A stretch of DNA of 44,119 nt. Source: Paracoccus solventivorans. Lineage in GTDB: Bacteria; Pseudomonadota; Alphaproteobacteria; Rhodobacterales; Rhodobacteraceae. Location of the stretch: positions 1-44,119 of the forward strand of contig NZ_FRCK01000015.1 of assembly GCF_900142875.1 (NCBI RefSeq), in the 5' to 3' direction. Shown piece by piece: positions 32,840 through 41,713 of the stretch. Under the pieces are notes generated by a model. It was not told where the DNA came from. It searched no databases and saw only the letters and a program-made list of their open reading frames with translations. The position numbers were made by a program, and so were the translations under genes. Position 1 is the first letter of the stretch, and each line of letters begins with the position of its first letter.

Positions 32840-33615
32840 GCGCTCCCGTCGCCGTAACCATCGAAGGTAGCGTCGGCATCATCGAGCTGGCTCGACCAGA
32901 GAAGTTCAATTGCTTGTCGCTCAAGGTGCATGAATGCATTTCGAACGCGCGCGCCAGGTTCGAGGCCGAACGGAATGTTCGGTCGATCCTGATCCGGGCA
33001 CAGGGCAAACATTTTTGCACCGGAGCCGATCTGACTGAGGTGAAGGGCAAACTGAACGATCCCGCCGCGCTGGACCATTTCGTCGCCTTTGGCATGAACA
33101 ACCTGCGCGCACTCGAATCCTCCTCCCTCCCTGTCGTAGTGGCAGTGCAGGGCTTGTGTTTGGCCGGCGGGGTCGAACTAATGCTAGCATGTGACGTGTG
33201 TTTCGGAGCCGAGACGGCGCAGTTCGGCGATCAACATGCGCAATTTGGTCTGATACCCGGCTGGGGCGGTTCGCAGCGTCTGACGCGGCTGATGGGACAA
33301 CGCCGGGCGCTTGACTTGATGTTTTCGGCTCGCTGGCTGAAGGCCGAGGAGGCCAAAGAGGCGGGTTTGGTCAATTACATCGTGCCGGATGCGGATCTGC
33401 ACAAGTCCGCGCTGGAATACTGCCAAAAGATCGCGACCCGGTCGCGTCCCGGTATCGCCGAGATGAAGCGGCTGGCACGGGAAGGTGCGGACTTGGGCAT
33501 CGACCAGCAAATGCGGCTGGAGCGTGACGCCGCCGTGCGCGCGTTGCCCAGTGATGACGTGGCCGAGGGGCTCGACGCATTCGAGAACCGGCGCGCCCCC
33601 GAATTCAAGACTTGA
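32836..33615 (+). CDS. Crotonase-family enoyl-CoA hydratase/isomerase-like protein
   Basis: This 259-residue crotonase has HFCTGADLTEV (about 56-66) and GLCLAGGVELMLACD as oxyanion segments and IPGWGGSQRLTR, typical of the family. Where rat hydratase has its first catalytic Glu this protein has His (FGDQHAQFG), and the second is Asp (RRALDLM). A standard syn-hydration mechanism is therefore doubtful, and isomerase or another crotonase chemistry is possible. ATG 32836 overlaps the dehydrogenase stop, so translation is coupled. An acyl-CoA dehydrogenase gene follows after seven bases. Confidence 0.88.
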   Translation: MSAPVAVTIEGSVGIIELARPEKFNCLSLKVHECISNARARFEAERNVRSILIRAQGKHFCTGADLTEVKGKLNDPAALDHFVAFGMNNLRALESSSLPVVVAVQGLCLAGGVELMLACDVCFGAETAQFGDQHAQFGLIPGWGGSQRLTRLMGQRRALDLMFSARWLKAEEAKEAGLVNYIVPDADLHKSALEYCQKIATRSRPGIAEMKRLAREGADLGIDQQMRLERDAAVRALPSDDVAEGLDAFENRRAPEFKT

Positions 33616-33622
33616 GGAAAAC

Positions 33623-34783
33623 ATGGAATTCACTTTGAACGACGAACAACGCCAGATCTACGAATACGGCGGTCAGTTGGCGCAAGAATTCGACAACGAT
33701 TATTGGCTGCGGCATGCCCGGAAACATGAATTTCCCAGGGACATGTTCCAAAAGATTGCCGATGACGGCTTTCTGGGCATCATGGTTCCCGAAGAATACG
33801 GCGGTGCCGGGCTTGGCATGACCGAGATGGCCCTGTTCATGGAAGGCACGGCCAATCACGGCATTCCGCTGCTGATGATGGTGGTCGGCCCGACCATGTC
33901 GCTGGCCCATATCGCCAGCCACGGCACCGAGTTCCACAAGAAAGAGCTGCTTCCAGCCGCCTGCCGGGGCGAAATCCAGTTCTGTTTCGCGATCACCGAA
34001 CCGGGGGCCGGGTCGAACACGATGAAGTCCACCACGCTGGCCAAGCGCCGGGGCAACCGGTTCAGCCTGACGGGGGAAAAGACCTTCATCACCGGGGCCG
34101 ATGTGTCCGACTATTGCCTGGTTGTGGCGCGGACCAAGCCGCACACCGAGGTCAGCCGCAAGACCGACGGGTTCACCCTTTTTGCCGTGGACCTGAAAAA
34201 GAAGGGCGTCGCGCAACAACGGGTGAAGATCTCGATCCCCTTGCCCGAAGAACAGTGGACCCTGTTTTTCGACGAGGTGGATCTGGGTCCCGAGGACGTG
34301 GTCGGCGAAGTGGACGAAGGGTTTTCCATCCTGTTCGACAGCCTCAACCCCGAGCGCATCATCCTGGCCGCACTATGCTGCGGCATCGGCCGCTTCGCCC
34401 TGAACAAAGGTGTGGCCTATGCGTCCGAACGCAATGTCTTCGGTCAACCCATCGGGGCGCACCAGGGTGTGCAGCACCCGATGGCCAAGGCCTACACCGC
34501 CATTGAAATGGCCAGCCTGATGACCCGTCGCGCCGCGTGGGAGTTCGACAACAAGCTGCCCGCGGGGGCCTCGTCGAACATGGCCAAATACTTCGCCGCC
34601 GAAGCCGGGATCGAAGCGGTGGACGCCGCACTGCAGGCGCATGGCGGATCGGGTTTCACCGAGGATACCGGACTCTACGAGATGTATCCGCTGGTGCGCC
34701 TGTTGCGTACGGCACCCGTGAACCGCGAGCTGTGCCTGAGCTTCATCGGCGAAAAGGTCATGGGTCTGCCGCGGTCCTATTGA
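33623..34783 (+). CDS. Acyl-CoA dehydrogenase, CaiA-like, second in operon 3
   Basis: This 386-residue FAD enzyme has ITEPGAGSNTMKS, FITGADVSDY, and QAHGGSGFTEDTGLYEM. The C-terminus runs LRTAPVNRELCLSFIGEKV and ends GLPRSY, so the short-chain Glu motif (YEGTSE) is absent. This ending is shared with the dehydrogenase at 42511-43674. SNPER is present where isovaleryl-type enzymes carry SGLDLER, offering a candidate base (LNPERIILA). ATG 33623 is preceded by GAGGAAAAC; longer frames upstream overlap the crotonase gene and are not dehydrogenase-like. Substrate unknown. Confidence 0.9.
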   Translation: MEFTLNDEQRQIYEYGGQLAQEFDNDYWLRHARKHEFPRDMFQKIADDGFLGIMVPEEYGGAGLGMTEMALFMEGTANHGIPLLMMVVGPTMSLAHIASHGTEFHKKELLPAACRGEIQFCFAITEPGAGSNTMKSTTLAKRRGNRFSLTGEKTFITGADVSDYCLVVARTKPHTEVSRKTDGFTLFAVDLKKKGVAQQRVKISIPLPEEQWTLFFDEVDLGPEDVVGEVDEGFSILFDSLNPERIILAALCCGIGRFALNKGVAYASERNVFGQPIGAHQGVQHPMAKAYTAIEMASLMTRRAAWEFDNKLPAGASSNMAKYFAAEAGIEAVDAALQAHGGSGFTEDTGLYEMYPLVRLLRTAPVNRELCLSFIGEKVMGLPRSY

Positions 34784-34809
34784 TCGCCCGGCCGGGAATG
34801 GAGGATAAT

Positions 34810-36201
34810 ATGCAATTTAGAATGCGCTTCCGGCGGGAGGATGCCGCCGACAAGGTAAACGATCACTTCTGGCACCCAGTCGAGGGCACGCCGCTCGAGG
34901 AGGTGCGCCGCATTCAGGAAGAGCGGCTGCGCGATCAAATGGCCTATCTCAAGGTGAACTCGACCTTCTATCAGGAGAAGTTCGCCGAGGCCGGTGTGGA
35001 ATTCGGCGATATCCGCACCATCGAAGATCTGCAAAAGCTGCCCTACACATACAAGACCGAGATTCGCGAAAGCCTCGCGGCAGAGCCGCCCTTCGGCAAG
35101 CACCGCGCCGCGCCGATGGCCGACATCATCCAGATGCAGGCCTCGTCGGGGACAACCGGCAGCCCCGCATATGTGGCCCTGACCGAATCCGACGCCGAGA
35201 TGTGGCACGAGATGACGGCGCGCTGTTTCTTTGCCAACGGCGTGCGGCCCGGCGACATGGTGCTGCATGCGTTTTCGCTGGCCAAGGGCTTTGTCGGCGG
35301 CATCCCGGTGATGCAGGGACTGCAATACATGGGTGCGATCGACGTGCCGGTGGGGGCGGATGGCGGCGCGGAAAGGCTGCTGCGCGCTTGTGCGGACACG
35401 CGCCCGCGCTGTATCGTCGGCGCACCTAACTTCGTTCTGCAACTGGCTGAAAAGGCTCCGGAAGTGCTTGGCTGCAAGGCCAGCGAGCTGGGCGTCGAGC
35501 GGGTGGTCGTGGGCGGCGAACCGGGCGGCGGCATCCCGGCGATCCGCGCCAAGATCGAAGCGGCCTGGGGTGCCAAATGCACCGAGATGCTGGGGGGCAC
35601 CGATCTGGGCGTGACCTATTGGGCCGAATGCGACGCGCAATCGGGCATGCATATGGTCAACATGGACTACATCATCACCGAACTGCTCAATCCCGAAAGT
35701 GGCGAGATCATTCCTTGGAAAAAAGGCGCCGAGGGCGAGATGATCTATACCGCGATCGGCCGGCGGGCAAGCCCGCTGGTGCGGTTCCGGTCGGGCGATT
35801 ATATTGAGGTCATCGACACCGAGTGCTCCTGCGGCCGCACCGGCCCCAAGATCCGTTGCACCGGTCGGACCGACGACATGCTGATTGTGCGCGGGGCCAA
35901 TGTGTTTCCTTCGGCGATCAACAGCGTGATCACAGAAATGGTGCCCGAAACCAATGGTGTCATGCGGATCGTGGCAGATTTCGAAGGCCACACTACTCAG
36001 GGCGCGCTGAAAGTGATCGTCGAACGCGGTCCCGGTCGCGATCCATCTGATGACAACGCCCTCAAGAATAAGATTGAGCAGCGCTTGCGCGATGCCCTCG
36101 TTTTCAGGGCCGACATTCGCCTGGTCGCGCCGGATACGTTTGAAAAACCCGGCGCAGCTAAGGTCGCCTTTGTCCTCAGAAAGTACCCGGACCTGCCATG
36201 A
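34810..36201 (+). CDS. PaaK-like (phenylacetate-CoA ligase family) acyl-CoA ligase
   Basis: This 463-residue protein follows the PaaK layout, shorter than FadD: FYQEKFAEAG near the N-terminus, DLQKLPYTYKTEIRE, the P-loop ASSGTTGSPAYVALT (about 114-128), GGTDLGVTYWAEC, RTGDDM-like GRTDDMLIVRGANVFP and a C-terminal KPGAAKVAFV. PaaK enzymes charge aromatic and other acids with CoA through acyl-AMP. GGAGGATAAT sits directly upstream of ATG 34810, which is why that start is preferred to ATG 34798. Its stop overlaps the start of carboxylase beta 3 (ATGA). It presumably activates the acid that the operon degrades. Confidence 0.92.
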   Translation: MQFRMRFRREDAADKVNDHFWHPVEGTPLEEVRRIQEERLRDQMAYLKVNSTFYQEKFAEAGVEFGDIRTIEDLQKLPYTYKTEIRESLAAEPPFGKHRAAPMADIIQMQASSGTTGSPAYVALTESDAEMWHEMTARCFFANGVRPGDMVLHAFSLAKGFVGGIPVMQGLQYMGAIDVPVGADGGAERLLRACADTRPRCIVGAPNFVLQLAEKAPEVLGCKASELGVERVVVGGEPGGGIPAIRAKIEAAWGAKCTEMLGGTDLGVTYWAECDAQSGMHMVNMDYIITELLNPESGEIIPWKKGAEGEMIYTAIGRRASPLVRFRSGDYIEVIDTECSCGRTGPKIRCTGRTDDMLIVRGANVFPSAINSVITEMVPETNGVMRIVADFEGHTTQGALKVIVERGPGRDPSDDNALKNKIEQRLRDALVFRADIRLVAPDTFEKPGAAKVAFVLRKYPDLP

Positions 36202-37805
36202 CGAAAATGAAATCCCTTCTCGACACCGGGTCCGACGACTTCCGGAAAAACGATGCGCTTTACCGGGAAAAGGTCGGCGAACTGCATGCGCTTCGGCTGC
36301 TACAACGCGTCGGCGGCCCGGAAAATGCGCGGGAACGGCATGTCAGCAAAGGCAAGATCTTGCCGCGCGAACGGGTCGAGCGGCTGATCGATCCGGGAAC
36401 GCCCTTTCTTGAAATCGGAGAACTCGCCGGGCTGAACAAATATGAAGGCGTGCCACCCGGTGCAGGGATCATCACCGGCATCGGCGTGATCGAGGGACGT
36501 CAGTGCATGATAATCGCCAATGACGCTACCGTGAAGGGCGGCACCTATTTCGGCATGACCTGCCGCAAACACGTCCGGGCGCAGAAAATCGCCTGGAAAA
36601 ACCGTCTTCCGGTGATCACCCTGGTCGATTCCGGCGGGGCGTTTCTGCCGGAGCAGGCGAGTATCTTTCCCGATGAGGGGCAGTTCGGCTCAATCTTCCA
36701 TCAACAGATCGGCATGTCGGGCGATGGCGTACCGCAGATCGCCGTGGTCATGGGGCCCTGCACCGCGGGCGGCGCCTATATCCCGGCGCTTTGCGACGAG
36801 GTGGTGATCGTGCGCGGTCAGGGCTTCATGTATCTGGGCGGGCCAGAATTGACCTTTGCTGCGACCGGCGAAAAGGTCGATGCCGAAACGCTGGGCGGCG
36901 GTAAGATGCATTCGTCCGTTTCCGGCGTGACAGACCATCTTGCCGAGGATGACGCGCACGCGCTGGCCATCACCCGCGAAATCGTCAGCCACCTGGGCGA
37001 AAAACCGCAGCCGCGCAAGACGCCGACGTCGCCGCGCCCCCCTGCCTATCCGGTCGAGGAGATCTATGGCGTCGTCAGCCGAGACCCAAGGGTGCCGACC
37101 GACAACCGCGAGATTGTTGCGCGCCTTGTCGATGACAGCGATTTTCACGAGTTCAAGCCGCTTTTCGGCGACACCCTCATGACCGGCTGGGGCCGAATCC
37201 ATGGCCACGAGGTCGGCATCCTGGCCAACACCGGCGTGCTCTTTGTCGAGGCCGCGCTGAAGGCTACGCATTTCATCAATCTCTGCGTCCAGCGCGATAT
37301 CCCGCTGCTGTTCCTCGCGGATGTGAACGGCTTCATGGTAGGCCGCGACGTCGAGCAGATGGGCATTGCCAAGGCGGGCGCCAAGATGATCACCGCCATG
37401 TCTTCGGCGCGGGTGCCGAAGTTCACCATCATCACCGGCGGCTCTTACGGGGCGGGTTACCTGGCCATGCTTGGCCGCCCGTTCCAGCCGGACGCGATGT
37501 TCGCCTGGCCCACGGGCCGGTCCGCGATCATGGGGCCGGAACAGGCCGCCAGCGTGCTAGCGCAGGTGCGCGCCCAGATCAACGAACGCGAAGGCAAGAA
37601 ATGGACACCCGAGGAGGAGGAAACCTTCAAGGCACCAATCCGCAAGGAATACGAGGATTTCCAGGGGGCCTACAATTTCGCCTCCAACCTCTGGATCGAC
37701 AGCGTGATCGAGCCTGCCGAGACCCGGGACGTCATGGCGCTGATGCTGGACATCGCTTCGCGCAGGCCCAAGGTCGAAACGCATTTCGGCGTGTTCAGGA
37801 TGTGA
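36198..37805 (+). CDS. Acyl-CoA carboxylase beta subunit 3 (carboxyltransferase)
   Basis: This 535-residue carboxyltransferase has GPCTAGGAYIPA (about 186-197) and GGSYGAGYLAMLGRPF in the two halves, AWPTGRSAIMG, and the usual C-terminal FGVFRM. It belongs to the PCC/MCC/GCC beta superfamily; TDHLAEDDAHAL and ATGEKVDAETLGG are family segments. The second loop reads GYLAM rather than GNYGM as in the other two beta subunits here, which sets its acyl-CoA pocket apart. ATG 36198 overlaps the ligase stop, and the fused alpha subunit follows after 10 bp. With ligase and lyases in the same operon it likely carboxylates a substrate different from carboxylases 1 and 2. Confidence 0.94.
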   Translation: MTKMKSLLDTGSDDFRKNDALYREKVGELHALRLLQRVGGPENARERHVSKGKILPRERVERLIDPGTPFLEIGELAGLNKYEGVPPGAGIITGIGVIEGRQCMIIANDATVKGGTYFGMTCRKHVRAQKIAWKNRLPVITLVDSGGAFLPEQASIFPDEGQFGSIFHQQIGMSGDGVPQIAVVMGPCTAGGAYIPALCDEVVIVRGQGFMYLGGPELTFAATGEKVDAETLGGGKMHSSVSGVTDHLAEDDAHALAITREIVSHLGEKPQPRKTPTSPRPPAYPVEEIYGVVSRDPRVPTDNREIVARLVDDSDFHEFKPLFGDTLMTGWGRIHGHEVGILANTGVLFVEAALKATHFINLCVQRDIPLLFLADVNGFMVGRDVEQMGIAKAGAKMITAMSSARVPKFTIITGGSYGAGYLAMLGRPFQPDAMFAWPTGRSAIMGPEQAASVLAQVRAQINEREGKKWTPEEEETFKAPIRKEYEDFQGAYNFASNLWIDSVIEPAETRDVMALMLDIASRRPKVETHFGVFRM

Positions 37806-37815
37806 GGCGCAAACC

Positions 37816-39825
37816 ATGAAAATCAAAACGCTTCTTATCGCCAATCGCGGCGAAATCGCCTGCCGAATCGCACGCACCGCGCGGGCCAGCGGCATCACCC
37901 CTGTTGGCGTGCATTCGCAGGCCGACGCCAACGCCCTTCACGTCCGTGAGATCGGCAAATCTGTCTGCATCGGTGCCGGTCCCGCATCCGAGAGCTATCT
38001 GAAGATCGACGCAGTCATCGCCGCCGCCAGATCCGTCGGCGCCGATGCGATCCATCCCGGTTACGGCTTTCTGGCAGAGAACGCAGATTTCGCCCGCGCG
38101 GTCGAAGCCGCAGGCATGATCTTCATGGGGCCGACACCGGACACGCTGGAACGCTTCGGCGACAAGGCCAGCGCCAAGGATGCGGCGGTTGCTGCCGGCA
38201 TTCCGGTTGTCTCGGGCGCCCAGGGCGCGCGCTCCAACCCGCAGGAAATCGCACAGGAAGTGCGCAAGATGGGCCTACCGGTGCTGCTCAAGGCGGTCGG
38301 CGGCGGCGGCGGGCGCGGGCAGCGGCTCGTGACGGTTGAAGCCACGCTTGTGGAGGACATCGAGGGCGCGCTGCGCGAAGCAAAGTCCACCTTTGGCTCC
38401 GAGGGCCTTCTGCTGGAACGCTTCCTGCCCGAGGCACGCCATGTCGAGGTGCAGATCGCGGGCGACGGCAAGGGCCATGTGCTGCACCTGTTCGAGCGCG
38501 ACTGCACGCTTCAGCGCCGCCACCAGAAGGTCATCGAAGAGGCCCCGGCTTGGGGCTTGCCTCGCGCGCTTCTTGACGAGATCGCGCATGACGCGGTGCG
38601 CCTGGGCGAAACGCTCAATTATCGCGGCCTGGGCACGGTCGAATTTCTGGTCGCGGGGGACGAGTATTTCTTTCTGGAGGTGAACCCGCGCATCCAGGTG
38701 GAACACCCCGTCACAGAGGCGATCACCGGGCTGGACCTGGTCGCGTTGCACCTGCGCATTGCCGAGGGCGCGGGCTTGGGGCTTGTTCAGGAGGATCTGC
38801 GGATCAACGGCCACGCCGTCGAGGCGCGGCTTTATGCCGAAGACCCGGCCATGCAATTCGCCCCCTCGACGGGCACGCTGACCACGCTCAGCCTGCCCGG
38901 CGGCCTGCGGATCGACAGCGGTGTCGAAGAAGGCGACGCGGTGACGCCCTATTACGACCCGATGATCGCTAAGCTGATCGTTCACGCGCCCGACCGGGAA
39001 ACCGCCTTGGCGCGGCTGGCGACGGCGCTGGACCATATCGCGGTGGAGGGCGTGGAAACTAACCGTGCCTTTCTGACGGCGCTAGCGCGAAACCCCGAAT
39101 TCGGGCAGATGCAGGTTCATACGCGCTGGATCGACGGCCAGCTTGACGCGCTGACACAGCCGCCCCCCCTTACCCGCCCCGAGCGGTGGAAGGCGGCAGC
39201 CGCGATTCTGTTCGTGGCAACGTCGCGCCGCGATGCGGACGTGGATCCCTGGAGCAACCGCGATACCTTCACCGGCTGGCGGCTTGGCCTGGGTGGAGAT
39301 GCGGTTGAGGCGGGACAGCGCGTGACGCTCACCGATTCCGCCGGTGCATCGGAGGAATTGCGCGTCGGCCCTGTCAAACCGGGTGACAAATACACCGTTA
39401 TTTTGGAAAACGGCGATGCTACCATGTTGACCGCGCGTGAAATCACGCCGGGTCGATGGCGCCTGAGCGAGGGCGATACCGTCCTTTTGATCGACGCGCG
39501 GCTCCACGCCGGGGTGATTGAGATGGACACGCCCGAAGGTCGGCTGATCTTTCGCCCGGCCACGCCGCTGGCCTTTGCCGGCGGCGATGCGGCAGCGGAT
39601 CGCGCCGTGGTCTCGCCGCTAACCGGCATGATCGTCGAGATCAAGGTGACCGACGGTCAACCCGTCGCCGCAGGCGACGTGATCGCGGTCATGGAATCAA
39701 TGAAACTTGAAATCTCGATCCGCGCTGCCGCAGCCGGTACCGCCAGCAAGATATCCGTCTCGAATGGTGACATGGTCAATCGCGGCCAGGTCATCGCCGA
39801 GATACTGCCATCCGAGGAGCAATGA
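37816..39825 (+). CDS. Acyl-CoA carboxylase alpha subunit 3 (biotin carboxylase + BT + BCCP)
   Basis: This 669-residue fused subunit has a biotin carboxylase domain (about 1-450: LLIANRGEIACRI, GYGFLAENADF, ATP loop KAVGGGGGRGQRL, EVNPRIQVEHPVTE), a BT linker starting near TGWRLG, and a C-terminal biotinyl domain (about 595-669) with VMESMKLEIS, biotin lysine about 630. The ATP loop has Gln where the other two subunits have Met, and EVNPR replaces EMNTR. It pairs with beta subunit 3, encoded 10 bp upstream. CGCAAACC precedes ATG 37816, a weak ribosome site, so coupling to the upstream gene may matter. Its stop is one base before the lyase start. Confidence 0.95.
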   Translation: MKIKTLLIANRGEIACRIARTARASGITPVGVHSQADANALHVREIGKSVCIGAGPASESYLKIDAVIAAARSVGADAIHPGYGFLAENADFARAVEAAGMIFMGPTPDTLERFGDKASAKDAAVAAGIPVVSGAQGARSNPQEIAQEVRKMGLPVLLKAVGGGGGRGQRLVTVEATLVEDIEGALREAKSTFGSEGLLLERFLPEARHVEVQIAGDGKGHVLHLFERDCTLQRRHQKVIEEAPAWGLPRALLDEIAHDAVRLGETLNYRGLGTVEFLVAGDEYFFLEVNPRIQVEHPVTEAITGLDLVALHLRIAEGAGLGLVQEDLRINGHAVEARLYAEDPAMQFAPSTGTLTTLSLPGGLRIDSGVEEGDAVTPYYDPMIAKLIVHAPDRETALARLATALDHIAVEGVETNRAFLTALARNPEFGQMQVHTRWIDGQLDALTQPPPLTRPERWKAAAAILFVATSRRDADVDPWSNRDTFTGWRLGLGGDAVEAGQRVTLTDSAGASEELRVGPVKPGDKYTVILENGDATMLTAREITPGRWRLSEGDTVLLIDARLHAGVIEMDTPEGRLIFRPATPLAFAGGDAAADRAVVSPLTGMIVEIKVTDGQPVAAGDVIAVMESMKLEISIRAAAAGTASKISVSNGDMVNRGQVIAEILPSEEQ

Positions 39826-39826
39826 G

Positions 39827-40786
39827 ATGAGCGACTTTCCCAAATTCGTCGAATTTCGTGAGGAAGGCCCGCGCGAGGGCTTTCAGATCGAAAAGAAGAT
39901 CTATCCGATCGAACAGCGGATCGAACTGATCGATATGCTCAGCGACACCGGTCTGAAGCGCATTCAGGTCGGCAGCTTTGTCAGCCCGAAATACGTGCCG
40001 CAGATGGCGGACACCGGGGAGTTGTTCCAGCGTATCAAGCGCAAGCCGGGCGTGAATTACACGTCACTATGGCTGAACGACAAAGGGTTTCGCAAGGCCC
40101 TGACGGCGCATGAGGTCGATATCGACCCGCGCCTGCTGTTATATCCTTCCGAGGCGTTTGCCCAATCGAACAACAATTGTTCCTCCGCGGAAATGCGGGA
40201 AAAACAACGCGACTGGGTTCGTCTTTACAAGGAAGAGGGATATACGATCGACGCGGCCTATGTGATGACGGCCTTCGGCTGCAACCTCGAAGGCCCCATC
40301 CCGCAAGAGCGCATCTTGGACGATTTCCGCTTCGTTCTTCAGCTGTGCGAAGAAGAGGACATCCCCGTACCGATCCTTGTGATCGCCGATACAATGGGCT
40401 GGGGCAACCCCGAGGCTCTCAAACGAATGATCGGCGCGCTGCGGGAACTGGCACCCAGTGCCCGCATCGGGATGCATATTCATGACACGCGCGGGCTTGG
40501 CATCGCCAATCTCCATGCCGCCCTGTCGATGGGCGTGGACATGTTCGAAAGTTCGGTCGCCGGTCTTGGCGGCTGTCCTTTCGCGGGCCACGGCCACGCC
40601 CGCGCCGCAGGAAATGTCTGCACTGAGGATGCGGTGTTCCTGTGCCACGAGCTTGGCATCGAAACCGGCATTGATCTGGACAAGCTGATCGCAGCGGCGG
40701 TCAAGGCGGAAGAGATCATCGGCGTGCCTCTCATGGGCCGGGTCATGCATACCGGCGGGCTCGACAAGTACCGCAAGGCAAACTGA
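39827..40786 (+). CDS. Divergent HMG-CoA-lyase-like enzyme
   Basis: This 319-residue TIM-barrel lyase keeps SFVSPKYVPQMAD, the metal histidines in MHIHDTRG, the catalytic Cys in GLGGCPFA and GNVCTEDAV. Two positions differ from classical HMG-CoA lyase: the Asp of GPRDG is Glu (GPREGFQ, residue 17) and the Glu of IEATSF is Gln (IQVGSF, residue 47). The loop between Cys and GNV is four residues longer and His-rich (GHGHARAA). Cleavage of a 3-hydroxyglutaryl-CoA-type product of carboxylase 3 is the obvious role; the changes suggest a substrate other than HMG-CoA. GAGGAGCAATGAG precedes ATG 39827. Confidence 0.88.
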   Translation: MSDFPKFVEFREEGPREGFQIEKKIYPIEQRIELIDMLSDTGLKRIQVGSFVSPKYVPQMADTGELFQRIKRKPGVNYTSLWLNDKGFRKALTAHEVDIDPRLLLYPSEAFAQSNNNCSSAEMREKQRDWVRLYKEEGYTIDAAYVMTAFGCNLEGPIPQERILDDFRFVLQLCEEEDIPVPILVIADTMGWGNPEALKRMIGALRELAPSARIGMHIHDTRGLGIANLHAALSMGVDMFESSVAGLGGCPFAGHGHARAAGNVCTEDAVFLCHELGIETGIDLDKLIAAAVKAEEIIGVPLMGRVMHTGGLDKYRKAN

Positions 40787-40798
40787 GGAGGGATGAAG

Positions 40799-41713
40799 AT
40801 GGCGAAGGCGCTTGACGGAAAAGTGGTTCTGGTCACCGGCGCGGGTGGCGGTATCGGCCGCGATATCGCGCTGATGGCGGCGTCCGAAGGGGCGGCGGTG
40901 GTAGTCAATGATCTGGGGGCGTCCCTGAAAGGCACCGGCCAGACCGAAAGCGCCGCTCAGGCCGTCGTCGCAGAGATCAAAGCCGCCGGAGGTGATGCGA
41001 TCGCCGATGGCGGTTCGGTCACCGACCCCGAGGCCGCGCGTGCGATGATCGAGGCCGGTGTCAAGGAATTCGGTCGCATTGACGCGGTGGTCAACAACGC
41101 AGGCATCCTGCGCGACGGGTTTTTCCACAAGATGACATACGAGGATTTCGATGCGGTGGTGAAGGTCCATCTTTATGGTGCCTTCAATACCAGCCGCGCT
41201 GCCGCCGATTATTTCCGCGAACAGGAAGGCGGCGCTCTGGTTCACATGACCTCGACCTCGGGTCTGATCGGCAATCTGGCGCAGGCCAATTATGCGTCTG
41301 CCAAATTGGGCATCGCCGCCTTGTCGAAATCGATTGCGCTCGACCTGAAGCGGTGGAACGTGCGGTCGAACTGCATCGCGCCCTTCGCCTGGAGCCGGAT
41401 GATCTCGTCTATCAAGACAGACACCCCGGAACAGGTGGCGCGGGTCGAGAAAATCAAGCAGATGACCCCTGCAAAAGTTGCGCCGATGGCCTGTTTCCTG
41501 ATGAGCGACCGCGCGGCTGACGTGTCCGGACAAGTCTTTGCGGTTCGCAAGAACGAGATCTTCCTGTTCAACCAGCCCCGCCCGGTGCGGTCGGTTCATT
41601 CCGGCGAGGGCTGGACAGCGGACGAAATCGCCGAGCGCGCCATGCCCACGCTCAGATCGCAGTTCACACCGCTCGAAGTGTCGGCGGACGTCTTTTCGTG
41701 GGATCCGGTCTGA
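40799..41713 (+). CDS. MFE2-type SDR (3-hydroxyacyl-CoA dehydrogenase)
   Basis: This 304-residue SDR has GAGGGIGRD for NAD, VVNDLGASLKGTGQ, a segment characteristic of the (R)-3-hydroxyacyl-CoA dehydrogenase of multifunctional enzyme type 2, NNAGILRDG, and canonical YASAK. The C-terminal 60 residues (RSVHSGEGWTADEIAER) are an extension found in this subgroup. The start at 40799 is chosen because GAGGAGGG lies six bases upstream; ATG 40793 abuts it. Its stop overlaps the start of the citryl-CoA-lyase-like gene (TGATG). It probably oxidises a beta-hydroxyacyl-CoA in the operon 3 pathway. Confidence 0.9.
   Translation: MAKALDGKVVLVTGAGGGIGRDIALMAASEGAAVVVNDLGASLKGTGQTESAAQAVVAEIKAAGGDAIADGGSVTDPEAARAMIEAGVKEFGRIDAVVNNAGILRDGFFHKMTYEDFDAVVKVHLYGAFNTSRAAADYFREQEGGALVHMTSTSGLIGNLAQANYASAKLGIAALSKSIALDLKRWNVRSNCIAPFAWSRMISSIKTDTPEQVARVEKIKQMTPAKVAPMACFLMSDRAADVSGQVFAVRKNEIFLFNQPRPVRSVHSGEGWTADEIAERAMPTLRSQFTPLEVSADVFSWDPV

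Noticed and set aside
34777..35991. Minus-strand open frame of 404 codons
   Set aside because: Antisense to the PaaK-like ligase; composition typical of a shadow frame.
40139..41599. Minus-strand open frame of 486 codons
   Set aside because: Antisense shadow of the lyase and SDR genes; no domain or ribosome site.
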